Source: Deltaproteobacteria bacterium (GTDB lineage Bacteria > Myxococcota > Kuafuiibacteriia > Kuafuiibacteriales > Kuafuiibacteriaceae). Taken from it: a stretch of 64,000 nucleotides of DNA. A program made the translations under genes and the position numbers. Below the pieces are notes generated by a model. It made no database searches and was not told where the DNA came from. It saw only the letters and a list, made by a program, of their open reading frames with translations. Shown here piece after piece: positions 46,812 to 55,345 of this stretch. Location of the stretch: contig JACKEN010000022.1 in NCBI GenBank assembly GCA_020632995.1, positions 1 through 64,000 of the forward strand, written 5' to 3'. How positions within the stretch are numbered: the first letter of the stretch is position 1; every line of letters starts with the position of its first letter.

Positions 46812-48399
46812 GTGGACGAGGCGGAGCGACGACGCCGCAACCTGTGGTCCCAGACGACCCAGGATCCGGTGGGGGACGAGCGGGAGCACCTGCCTCCGGT
46901 CCCCACCCTCACGATCCTCGGACACCCGGATGTGGCACGGGTCGGGGAGCAGGCCCGGCTGCCCGCGGGCAGCACGGAGGTCTCCCGCCTGGCGCCGGAC
47001 TTCGGCTCCACCACGCGCTTCCCGCTGGCAGATCCCTTCCTCTCCCGGCGCGGCGTCATCATCCACCGGGGTCCCGACCGGGTGTCGGTGACGCGGCCGC
47101 CCGAGGCCGCCGAGGTCCGCCTCGACGGCGCGCCCCTCACCGGCGCGGTAGAGCTCGGCGCCGCGGCGCTGGAGCGGGGCGTGGTGCTGAACCTCAGGGA
47201 CCGCGTGGTGCTCCTGCTCCACCTGGCCGAGGCGCATCACGAGGCACCTCCGCCCCTGGTGGGGCTCTTGGGGGTGAGCGACGCCATGACGCGGCTTCGT
47301 CAACTCGTCCTGCGCTTCGCCGCGGCCGAGGTCCCGGTGCTGATCCTCGGCGAGTCCGGTACCGGCAAGGAGCTGGTGGCGCAGGCGCTGCATGCGAACA
47401 GCGCCCGCCGGGCCGCGGCCTGCGTGTGCCTGGACATGGGCGCGGTGGTGCCGTCCGTGGCCGCCTCGGAGCTGTTCGGGCACGTGCGCGGGGCCTTCAC
47501 CGGCGCCGAGACCAACCACGACGGGGCCTTCCTGCAGGCCAACGGCGGCACCCTCTTCCTCGACGAGATCGCAGAGACCCCGGCCGAGGTGCAAGCGATG
47601 TTGCTCCGCGCCCTGGAGACCGGGGTGATCCGGCCGGTGGGCGCGCAGCGCGAGCAGCTGGTGGACGTCCGCGTGCTGGCCGCCACCGACGGGGACCTCG
47701 ACGCGATGGTCCGCGGCGGGCGCTTCAAGGCCCCGCTCCTGCATCGCCTGTCGGGGCTCCGGATCGCGGTGCCCCCCCTCCGTGCTCGGCGCGAAGACCT
47801 GGGGATCCTGCTCGTGGGGTTCTTGCGGGAGGAGCTGAGCGCGGCCGGGGCCGGCCACCGGCTCGAGCCGCGGCGCCAGCCCTGGCTCAACGCCGAGGTG
47901 GTGGAGCGCCTGGCGCTCTACCCGTGGCCGGGGAACATCCGGGAGCTCAAGAACGTGGCGCGTCAGATGGCCTACGGCAGCGACGAGACCAGGGCCCAGC
48001 TGCCCGCCTCGGTGCAGACGCCGTCCGGCCTCCGGGGGGCCCCAGCCCCCTCCTGTGACGCGCGGACCGACCGCAGGGCAGCTTGCCCGCGCCGCGGCCG
48101 AGGCGCGCCCATCACCGGCGACGCGGCGGCCCGACGAGGTCACCGACGAGGAGGTCCGGGCCAGCCTGCGCGCCCACCGCTGGCACGTGGAGGCCACCGC
48201 GCGCGCCCTGGGGCTGAGCAAGGGCTCGCTCTACGCGATCATCGAGCGCAGCCCGACGCTGCGCACCGCCAAGGACGTCCCGGTGCAGGAGCTGTTGCGC
48301 GCCCACGACGCCTTCGGCGGCGACCTGGATCGCATGGCCGACCACCTCGAGGTGTCGAAGGCGGGCCTGCGGCTGCGCCTGCGTGATCTCGGAGCCTGA
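46812..48399 (+). pseudogene. FHA-type sigma-54-dependent activator, frameshifted
   Basis: Starts GTG 46812. The N-terminal part looks like a degenerate FHA domain (DPFLSRRGVIIHRG, then LDGAPLTGAVELG). The AAA+ core has GESGTGKE (Walker A), GAFTGA, GGTLFLDEI, and YPWPGNIRELKN. At about 48034, in a run of six G, the frame shifts by one base. The second frame supplies the C-terminal Fis-type helix-turn-helix (VEATARALGLSKGSLYAIIERS), followed by more helices. FHA-sigma-54 activators are Myxococcota hallmarks that read Ser/Thr kinase signals. A -24/-12 match lies 79 bases downstream of the stop. Confidence 0.85.
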
Positions 48400-48477
48400 C
48401 GCCGGCCGACGTGTGTCCTGACGCACAGCGCGGCGTCGGGACGGGCCACTTCCACCGGGGCGCGACGCCTTCGGTGC

Positions 48478-48492
48478 TGGCACGCTCCTTGG
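48478..48492 (+). promoter_or_regulatory. Candidate sigma-54 promoter
   Basis: TGGCACGCTCCTTGG: a perfect -24 element, and a -12 element (TTGG) with one mismatch from TTGC, at canonical spacing. Predicted start about 48504 leaves a 61-base leader before the protease ATG at 48565. It sits between an FHA sigma-54 activator and the protease/lipoprotein/RTX-like group it probably controls. Confidence 0.55.
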
Positions 48493-48564
48493 AATGAGCG
48501 GTTGACGCGGCACGGAGCCGCCCCAGTTCCAGGTGGCCCACGGCCACCGCGAGGTTCAACGCTC

Positions 48565-49659
48565 ATGCAGTACGGGAAGTCCCTTCGGACGCTGCTACAC
48601 ATCACTTCGTTCGCGAGCATCGCCGCCCTGATCGCGTGCGGTGGCCCGGCCACCGAGGAGGGTCAGACCCCGGAGGAGGTCATCACCGAGGCCGAGCTGG
48701 CCCTGCAGACCGAGCTCTGGGAGCCGGTGGATGGCGCGGAGCTCGAGGCGGTCCGGTCGAAGTCGCCAGTGAGCTTGCGCTCGGCCTTGGGTACCAAGGG
48801 CATCTTCGTCAACGGCGACAAGGTCTACCGCCTCCGCGAGGGCGTGACGCTGGGCGCCGAGGTGCTGTCCGGCTACGCGGGGCAGGAGGAGGTCGAGGTC
48901 CCCTCGGGCGACTTCGGGGCGGCGGTGAAGGCGATCATCGTCGGCGCGGACACTCGGCAGCCCATCACCACCTCGCTCACGAGCACCCCGCAGCGCCAGG
49001 TCGGCCGCATCACCACCGGCATGACCGCCGGCGGTACCTTCACCACCCTGAGCGGCCTCGCGGGTGGGGGCTGCTCGGGGACCAAGATCGGGAACCGTGG
49101 CGTACTCACCTCGGGTCACTGCTTCACCTCGCTCACCAACACCGTCCGCTACGAGCCCGCGGTCTCCGGCCCGACGCGCCCCTACAGCACGGTGACCTCC
49201 CAGACCTTCTACGTGTTCGGCAGCGGCGACACCGACGACTACGCGCTGGTGATCCTCCCGGGGACCACCGCCGTCTACGGCCTCGGCTACGTCGGCCTCT
49301 ACGCGGCCCCCTCGAGCTTCGAGGGCCGGGAGGTCGCGCTGCGCGGCTACCCCGGAGCCAACCAGTGGTGCTGGACCGCGCCCGCGGCCTCGTTCCCGGC
49401 CTGCGGCGGCTACATGTACCGGTCCGTCTGCAACCTGTCCGACGTGGGCCAGGAGCTCGAGTACCCCTGTGACACCAGCGGCGGGATGAGCGGCTCCGGC
49501 GTCATGACCATGGTCAGCGGGACGCGCCGCGTGATCGGCGTGCACAAGGGCGAGGACGACGACATCTTCGGCAGCGAGAACCGGGCGGTGCGCCTCACCT
49601 CGTTCCACGTCTCCCTGCTGTGCGTCCTGATGCAGGGCTTCGGCGGCGGCTGTTACTGA
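48565..49659 (+). CDS. V8-like trypsin-fold serine protease lipoprotein
   Basis: About 364 residues from ATG 48565. A signal and lipobox (SIAALIACGG) are followed by a pro-like region of about 100 residues. The protease domain has LTSGHCF (His), DDYALVI (Asp) and TSGGMSGSGV (Ser), in the spacing of glutamyl-endopeptidase-like S1 enzymes. Cys pairs in the mature part (for example CCWTAPAASFPACGGY region) fit an exported enzyme. It is the first gene after the sigma-54 promoter and activator. Confidence 0.9.
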   Translation: MQYGKSLRTLLHITSFASIAALIACGGPATEEGQTPEEVITEAELALQTELWEPVDGAELEAVRSKSPVSLRSALGTKGIFVNGDKVYRLREGVTLGAEVLSGYAGQEEVEVPSGDFGAAVKAIIVGADTRQPITTSLTSTPQRQVGRITTGMTAGGTFTTLSGLAGGGCSGTKIGNRGVLTSGHCFTSLTNTVRYEPAVSGPTRPYSTVTSQTFYVFGSGDTDDYALVILPGTTAVYGLGYVGLYAAPSSFEGREVALRGYPGANQWCWTAPAASFPACGGYMYRSVCNLSDVGQELEYPCDTSGGMSGSGVMTMVSGTRRVIGVHKGEDDDIFGSENRAVRLTSFHVSLLCVLMQGFGGGCY

Positions 49660-49724
49660 GCCGTGTCGAAGTTCTTGTGACACCCCGGCCCGGAGCCGCC
49701 TCTCACTCCTTGAACCCAGACCCA

Positions 49725-49742
49725 GGCGGTCCCAGGACCGCC
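49725..49742. terminator. Inverted repeat upstream of small lipoprotein
   Basis: GGCGGTCC-CA-GGACCGCC, perfect 8-base arms with a two-base centre. It lies 66 bases after the protease stop and 27 bases before the next ATG. It may be a terminator stem or an operator; there is no T-run, and the very short loop favours a DNA dyad over an RNA hairpin. Confidence 0.4.
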
Positions 49743-49768
49743 GATGGGCCCAACAAGGAGTCTGACCG

Positions 49769-50194
49769 ATGAGAGCATGGACCACGCTCGTGGGCTTCGT
49801 GTGCCTCGCCGCCACCGCGTGTGGCGGTGAGGGCCCGACCGAGCAACCCGACGTCGCCACCGTGGCCGCGAGCATCGCCGCCTTCAAGCAGGTGGAGCGC
49901 CCCGCCGCCCTCGCCAAGCTGGTGACGGATCACCGAGGCGCCTTCGGGCCGCAGGACCTGGCCCTTACCCGGCTGGCGGCGACGAAGCTGGCCGGGTGCG
50001 GCCTCGACTGCCGGCCTTCCTTCGAGGCGCTCCTGGCGTCCCCGGACGCATCGGATCGCTGGGTGGCCCTGCGGGCCGTCCTCATCCTCTCGAGGAGCGA
50101 CAAGGAGGCCCTCGAGCCCGCCCTGCGCGCCATGGACATCACCCAGGCAACCGAAGAAGAGCGCGTCCTCGTCGAGCGCGTCCTGAGCCGATAG
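49769..50194 (+). CDS. Small lipoprotein with HEAT-like helices
   Basis: 141 residues. Signal and lipobox (VGFVCLAATACGG), then helical segments (DVATVAASIAAFKQVERPAALAKLV; LTRLAATKLAG; SDRWVALRAVLILSRSD) that recall HEAT repeats. CGLDCRP is a possible disulphide. AAGGAG at 49754-49759 is the ribosome-binding site. It is flanked by two secreted proteins and may share their promoter or the inverted repeat at 49725. Confidence 0.75.
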   Translation: MRAWTTLVGFVCLAATACGGEGPTEQPDVATVAASIAAFKQVERPAALAKLVTDHRGAFGPQDLALTRLAATKLAGCGLDCRPSFEALLASPDASDRWVALRAVLILSRSDKEALEPALRAMDITQATEEERVLVERVLSR

Positions 50195-50210
50195 CGAGGA
50201 GCTCCGAACG

Positions 50211-51050
50211 ATGAACAAGAACACCTTGATCGGCGCCGTGGCGCTGTTCGCCCTGCTCCCCTCCGCTCAGAGCTACGCGATCTGCAGCTCGGGCACCGCG
50301 TGCCCGAGCGGCTCCTCGTGGTTCCACGAGCTCCGTCCCGTCCCGCTCTTCTCCAGCACTCCGCTGGACGTCAGCGGCAACGACCTGATCTACCTCGGCG
50401 TCCTGCGCGCCTCCACGCCGATGATGGCGGCCTGTGTGAACGTGGCCGGGACACCGACCCTGTACCGGATCGATGACGCGAACGACGGTGCTGGCATCAA
50501 CTTCTCCGCCCTCAAGGCAGAGAGCTTCTTCTGCGCCGGGCCCGGCAACGACACCGTCTCGGTCCTCAGGTCGACCTACAAGTGCGGCGCCTTCACGATG
50601 GATCCGTTCCCGTACAACGGCTACGCGCTCCACATCTACGGCCAGGCGGGCCGAGACTATGTCTACGGCGGCGACGGGGTGGACATCATCTGCGGCGGTG
50701 ACGGCAGCGACGTGCTGTACGGGTACGGCGGCGTGGACGACCTCGACGGCTGGACCGGCTGCGACTACATCAACGGCGGTGCAGGCGCGGACTTCGCGCT
50801 GGGCTACGACCAGGCGGACTGGCTGGTGGAGACCGACCCCGCGGGGCACGCCCTCGGTGAGAATCACAACTACGACTGCCTCGACGTCTACAGCACCGTC
50901 GCCGACGCCGACTGCGGTCCGGGCTACGACGGGGTCGAGGTCTTCAGCTCCTCGAACCACAGCAACTGCGAGTACCAGGCGTACTGCCCGTGGGACTATC
51001 CGGCCCACGCGCACGCCATGTGCGCCGACTTCCCCGCCAACGGTCCCTAG
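50211..51050 (+). CDS. Secreted protein with RTX-like calcium-binding repeats
   Basis: 279 residues with a signal (IGAVALFALLPSAQSYA). The central part (about residues 140-195) has GGDGVDIICGGDGSDVLYGYGGVDDLDG and GGAGADF units, which follow the GGxGxDxux nonapeptide of calcium-binding RTX proteins. Many Cys residues (at least eight) outside the repeats suggest disulphides, unusual in RTX proteins. It starts 17 bases after the lipoprotein gene. Its stop overlaps the stop of the convergent GST gene. Likely secreted or surface-bound, calcium-dependent. Confidence 0.8.
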   Translation: MNKNTLIGAVALFALLPSAQSYAICSSGTACPSGSSWFHELRPVPLFSSTPLDVSGNDLIYLGVLRASTPMMAACVNVAGTPTLYRIDDANDGAGINFSALKAESFFCAGPGNDTVSVLRSTYKCGAFTMDPFPYNGYALHIYGQAGRDYVYGGDGVDIICGGDGSDVLYGYGGVDDLDGWTGCDYINGGAGADFALGYDQADWLVETDPAGHALGENHNYDCLDVYSTVADADCGPGYDGVEVFSSSNHSNCEYQAYCPWDYPAHAHAMCADFPANGP

Positions 51051-51779
51051 GCGCGCCGGTAGCGCGCATACATCGTCGTCCCGCCACGCCAACAGATCCG
51101 CGTAGCGCTCGGCCACCGCGGGGTCATGCCACATGCGCTTCGTCTCCGGGCCCACCTTCACGTAGCCCTCCACCGGCCGCACCCCCTGGAGCAGCGTCGC
51201 GCCGAGGATGTCCGCCGCGGTGAAGCCATCGCCCACCACGTGGCCGCGCTCATCCACCGCGGCTCGGAGCGCATCCAGCGTCTCGATCAGCACCTGGGGC
51301 GTAGCCTCCTCCGCGTCGGCGTCGAAGCGGTACTTCTTCGCAATGTGTCTTGCGCCCATCACCGCCACCGGCCGGAGCAGCCCGGCGAGGAAGGCGGGGG
51401 CGGCGGCGGTGGCCGCCTCTTTCAGCGCCGCGGCGTCCTGCAGTGTGCTCCGGGTGACCCTGCGGCGGATGAGCTCCAGGGCCGGCTCGATCCGCTCGAC
51501 CCACGCCGCCACCTCGGGCCTGGCGGTCTCGAGGCGCCCGTCGGTCCGTTGATCCGCGAAGCGCATGATCTCGAAGGAGTCCGTCACCACCCGGTCGCCG
51601 TCCACCAACAGGGGCACGGTGACCCGCTGCACGCCGGCCTGCCGAGCGCGTCGCCGCAGCAGCGCCTCGCCCAGGAGGGGGACGTGCTCCTTGAAGCGGT
51701 ACTCCACCCCGAGGACGTCAAGGGCCCACCTGGCTCGCTCGGTCCAGGGGGAGTAGGTCATGCCGTAGAGGGTCGCCAT
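51047..51779 (-). pseudogene. Glutathione S-transferase family protein, C-terminal frameshift
   Basis: From ATG 51779: MATLYGMTYSPWTERARWALDVLGVEYRF is a GST thioredoxin-like start (Ser in YSPWTERA is in the catalytic position). RVTVPLLVDGDRVVTDSFEIMRF is the glutathione-binding segment, and VGDGFTAADILGATLLQ is in the helical domain. Near 51083 one extra base turns the natural end into a long antisense reading through the RTX gene. A one-base removal restores DDMYARYRRA and a TAG at 51047-51049. The GST is otherwise of normal length (about 243 residues). Confidence 0.8.
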
Positions 51780-51797
51780 GCGGTGATCGAACCTGGA

Positions 51798-52442
51798 CTA
51801 GAGGAGGGCGTCCAGCTTCGCGCGCAAGACATCGGCCGAGAGTCGGACGCGCTCGCTGGACGACACGAGATGGACGACGTCTCCGCTTCGGGTGACATCC
51901 GGTGCCACACCGAGGCTGAGCACGAACCTGCGGATGCCTCCAAGCGCGCTCCGTCCGAGCTCATCGGCGCGGACAGCCCGGAGCGTCGACTCCAGCGCGT
52001 ATACCAACGCCCCAAGAGCCTGAAGCCCCCGATCGTCGGCCGGCCGTTGGAGCTCGACCTCGAAGTCGTCGTCGCCCCTGAGGGCCTGCGCCTGGCGGGC
52101 CAGGGCGAGGAACGACGACACCTCCTGGGGTGGGGTTTGTTGCTGTTGCCCCAGGAGCTGCGGATCGTGGATCGTCAACGCGCCGACTGAGCTGCTCGGC
52201 ACCAGGACGACCTCCGAAGCACCTCGCGGCACGAGGAGGATCGTACGTTCACCACGGTGTGGCTCGTGCAAGTCGATGAGCACGCCCGATAGGGTGGAGC
52301 CCCAGCGCAAGTGCAACGAGATCTGGGGAAGCCGGACGTCGGAGCGGGCCTTCCAAGCCCGCCCCAGCGCCGCCAGTTGGTCCAGTGCCTGCTCGATCGA
52401 GCGCGCCTCGAAGGGCTCGAGGTGGGCTGCGACGTCGGTCAC
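51798..52442 (-). CDS. Hypothetical protein (214 residues)
   Basis: No recognised domain. N-terminal helices (RSIEQALDQLAALGRAWKARSD) precede an alpha/beta-like part (LHLRWGSTLSGVLIDLHEPHRGERTILLVP, VGALTIHDPQLLG). No signal peptide or membrane helix, so cytoplasmic. The last three to four bases of the upstream gene overlap its start, so the two form an operon. Together with the upstream gene it could be a small regulatory or secretion-associated pair; no function can be given. Confidence 0.7.
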   Translation of the reverse strand: MTDVAAHLEPFEARSIEQALDQLAALGRAWKARSDVRLPQISLHLRWGSTLSGVLIDLHEPHRGERTILLVPRGASEVVLVPSSSVGALTIHDPQLLGQQQQTPPQEVSSFLALARQAQALRGDDDFEVELQRPADDRGLQALGALVYALESTLRAVRADELGRSALGGIRRFVLSLGVAPDVTRSGDVVHLVSSSERVRLSADVLRAKLDALL

Positions 52443-52837
52443 AGCCCCTGCTCTAGGGTCGAACGCATCGCATCAGCGTAGATGTACGACTGAGTGGAGC
52501 CTCCGAAGTACGCGACCCAGGTTACGACGCCGTTCTCGAACTTGAAGCTCGACTCACCACCGGCCGGCATCGGCGTGATGACGATCCGCTGCAGCCCCTC
52601 GTTCAGAGCAGTCTTCCCGAGGTCGTCCACCGTGATGTCCTCGAGCGCCTTGATGAGCTGCGGGATCCCGTAGCTTCCATCGGAGATGTATCCAGAATCG
52701 CTGAGCTGATTCGAGAAGGCATCCCAGTCGATCTCGAGGGCGATTTCCTTACCAGCGAGCGCATCGATTCGCTGCTTGTAGCCAACCTCATCCGTTGCCT
52801 TCTTGTCCGCCGCCCAACGCCGTTCAGCCAAACCCAT
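52439..52837 (-). CDS. Hypothetical protein (132 residues)
   Basis: Starts ATG 52837 (MGLAERRWAADKKATDE), with AGGAGA-like sequence upstream (GGAGATC). The product is soluble and mixed alpha/beta, with EIDWDAFSNQLSDSGYISDGSYGIPQLIKAL. The base composition is less GC-rich than its neighbours, and the adjacent intergenic region (52838-53045) is AT-rich, which hints at recent acquisition. It overlaps the downstream gene by four bases. I do not recognise it. Confidence 0.7.
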   Translation of the reverse strand: MGLAERRWAADKKATDEVGYKQRIDALAGKEIALEIDWDAFSNQLSDSGYISDGSYGIPQLIKALEDITVDDLGKTALNEGLQRIVITPMPAGGESSFKFENGVVTWVAYFGGSTQSYIYADAMRSTLEQGL

Positions 52838-53045
52838 GTGATCTCCTTCACAAGCCCATGACGGTGCCGCTTCTTGCAGCGAGCCGCTGTTCGATGGCGC
52901 ACGTTCGTGCGCCTCAATTGCGCGGGATGATCCAGCAGGACCAACATCGGGTCAAGTCGGTCCGAGTATGAAGTGAATGCAAGTCAATATGCGAAAGGAT
53001 GAGACATCAGCTTGACGGTGGTTCAACTGTGGCTTTCCTCACGGC

Positions 53046-53351
53046 GTGGCGATCATCGGACTCATCCTGCTCATCGTGGCCCTCAGCATCGGGCTGTCCC
53101 TGTTCGGGGCCTCCATCTCCCTGGCCTACTACCTCGTGACGGGGCTCATCGTGGGCGGCTTGGGCCGGCTCGTCCTGCCTGGGCGCGAGAACATCGGCCT
53201 TCTGGGCACGTCGCTGGTCGGCGTGGCGGGCAGCGTGATCGGCGGCTACCTCGGCCGCGCCCTGCACGTGGGCTCGCTCCTCGAGCTGGTGCTCTCGGTG
53301 GCCGCGGCGGCGATCCTGTTGACCGTCTTCGGGTTCCGCTCGAAGTCCTGA
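53046..53351 (+). CDS. GlsB/YeaQ/YmgE family membrane protein
   Basis: 101 residues from GTG 53046. Three hydrophobic segments (IGLILLIVALSIGLSLFG; LAYYLVTGLIVGGLGRLVLPG; SLLELVLSVAAAAILLTVFGF) and the family pattern GLIVGGLGRLVLPGREN-G-LGTSLVGVAGSVIGGYLG. Transglycosylase-associated/GlsB-type small stress proteins are inner-membrane proteins. It faces an AT-rich upstream region that probably carries its promoter and that of the hypothetical pair. Confidence 0.88.
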   Translation: MAIIGLILLIVALSIGLSLFGASISLAYYLVTGLIVGGLGRLVLPGRENIGLLGTSLVGVAGSVIGGYLGRALHVGSLLELVLSVAAAAILLTVFGFRSKS

Positions 53352-53354
53352 CGA

Positions 53355-53781
53355 CTACCGCGTGGCCTCGACGCCGAAGCCGGCGAGGAGCGCGCTCCAG
53401 GCGCCGGAGCCGCTCTGGGCGACGACGATCTCGGCCGCCTTCTCGCCGAAGCGCTCGAGGTCGCGGTGCTCCAGCTCCACTCGGGTCTGAGCGCCCTCCG
53501 GGATGAAGCGCACCTCCACCGTGGTGTGCAGCTTCTGGTCGAACTGCCAGGCGCCGGTGATCTGCCAGTCGAGCACCACGCGCGCGTGCGGCTCCCAGCT
53601 CAGCACGCGGCCCCAGTCACACTCGCTGCCGTCGTCACCGATCTCGAACCACCGGCCGCCCTCGCGCGGCTCCAGCACCGCCTTCGCCATGGGCGCCGTG
53701 CCGTCATCTCTCGTCCTCCTCCACCAGGGCCTTGAAGGCGTCCAGCGCCTGGCCCCAGGTTCGATCCAGGTAGTTCCGCAT
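53355..53781 (-). pseudogene. Decayed SRPBCC / AHSA1-like genes
   Basis: From 53690 to the stop at 53355 a coherent AHSA1-type sequence reads (VLEPREGGRWFEIGDDGSECDWGRV; TTVEVRFIPEGAQTRVELEHRDLERFGEKAAE), but the first third of the domain is missing: an ATG at 53690 gives 111 residues. Upstream on the same strand, 53704-53781 encodes MRNYLDRTWGQALDAFKAL and stops, which looks like the C-terminal end of another AHSA1 copy. Two adjacent remnants suggest tandem genes fused by deletion. Confidence 0.6.
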
Positions 53782-53825
53782 CGGCACCTCCCGGTCGTGC
53801 TGTTTCGGGGTATAATCCCGAGTAC

Positions 53826-55332
53826 TTGGACTTCTTCGCGCGGCGCCGCTTCGGGGTGCTCCTCCACCCCTCCTCCCTCCCAGGCCCCCGGGGCATCGGC
53901 GACCTGGGCGCCGAGGCGTACCGGTTCGTGGATTGGCTCCAACACGCGGGGGCGGGAGTCTGGCAGGTCCTCCCGCTCTGCCCGCCCGGCGGGTCGCAGC
54001 TCGACACGCCCTACGTGAGCTGGGCCGCACTCGCAGGCAACTCGCAGCTCATCTCCCTCGAGCAGCTCGTGCAGGATGGCTTGCTCTCACCGGGCGAGCT
54101 CCCAGCCGGCACGTTCGCCGAGGGCTGGGCCCACCCGAAGGAGGCGATGGCGGCGAAGGTGCCGGCGCTCCGCGCCGCGGCGCGACGGCTGGCCGCCAGC
54201 CACCCCCTCAGCGCCGAGCTCTCACGCTTCAAGGCGCACTCGAGCTGGGCCCTCGAAGCGGCCCGCTTCGCCGCACGCCGAGAGGCAGCGGGGGGCGCGC
54301 CGTGGTGGCGCTGGCCGGACAACTTGCGCTCGCGCGATGCAGGCAGGCTTGCCGAGGTCGACGCGGAGCTCTCCGAGGCCATCCACGAGGCGCTGGTCCA
54401 CCAGTTCCTGTTCGAGCGCCAGTGGTCCGCCCTGCGCGGGTACGCGGCGGCGCGGGGCGTGGAGATCCTCGGTGACATGCCGATCTACGTCATGGGGGAC
54501 AGCGCCGACGTCTGGGCCGACCCCGCCGGCTGGCAGATGGCGGAGGACGGCACCCTGCCGGTGGTCTCGGGGGTGCCGCCTGACATGTTCGCGGAGGACG
54601 GCCAGCTGTGGGGCGGCCCGCTCTACGACTGGGCCCACATGGCGAAGGACGACTACCGCTGGTGGCGGCACCGGCTCGCTCGCGCGCTGGCGCACGCCGG
54701 ACGCGGTGCGGGTCGATCACTTCCGCGCCTTCTCGGCCTACTGGGAGGTGCCGGGCGGCGCTCCCAATGCCCGCGGAGGGCGCTGGGTGCCGGGCCCGGG
54801 CCTCGCGTTCTTCGAGGCGGTGGAGCGCCACATGGGGCGCCTGCCGCTCTGCGCCGAGGATCTCGGCACCATCGACGACGACGTGCGCGCGCTCCTCGCC
54901 GCCACCAGGATCCCGGGGATGCGCGTGATGCACTACGGGTTCGGAGGCGAGGCCGACAACCCGCACCTGCCCCACAACGTCGACGCGAGCGCGGTGATCT
55001 ACCCCGGCAACCACGACAACGACACCACTGCGGGCTGGTGGTCCACCCTCTCGGACCCGGTGCGGAGCCACGTGCAGCACTACCTCGGGCGGCACGGCGA
55101 CGACATCGCCTGGGACCTCAACCGCGCCGCCCTCGCGAGCCGCGCCGCGCTCGCGGTGATCCAGGTGCAAGACCTGTTGACGCTGGGGAGCGAGGCCAGG
55201 ATGAACGACCCGGCGTCGTATGCACGCCCGGCCGACACCTGGCGCAACTGGCGCTGGCGGCTCCGCCCGGACCAGCTCGGCCTCGAGGTGGCGGAGCGCC
55301 TGCGCTTCCTCGCCGGCCTCTACGGGCGCTGA
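53826..55332 (+). pseudogene. malQ: 4-alpha-glucanotransferase (MalQ/amylomaltase), frameshifted
   Basis: Starts TTG 53826 (DFFARRRFGVLLHPSSLPGP). MalQ-type segments: LPLCPPGG, SPYxS-like TPYVSWAALAGN, a GDMPIYV and ADVWADP loop, then after one extra G at 54699 the second frame gives DAVRVDHFRAF (catalytic Asp), AEDLGTI (acid/base Glu), and NHDNDT. The end (WRNWRWRLRPDQL...LYGR) is normal. Apart from the single insertion the enzyme is complete (about 500 residues). It transfers alpha-1,4-glucan chains in glycogen/maltodextrin metabolism. TATAAT at 53811 would place the transcript start about three bases before the TTG. Confidence 0.88.
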
Positions 55333-55345
55333 GTTGGTGCTGGCG

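Noticed and set aside
49725..49742. Calling the inverted repeat a definite rho-independent terminator
   Set aside because: No T-run follows and the loop is two bases; a DNA-binding dyad is just as likely.
50139..51046. The long extension of the GST reading frame across the RTX gene
   Set aside because: After the GST domain the sequence is Val/Ala/Arg-rich antisense of the RTX gene; a single-base indel near 51083 restores a normal GST C-terminus.
52838..53045. Possible tRNA or small RNA in the AT-rich gap
   Set aside because: No cloverleaf or conserved TψC-like GGTTCGAAT was seen; only promoter-like composition.
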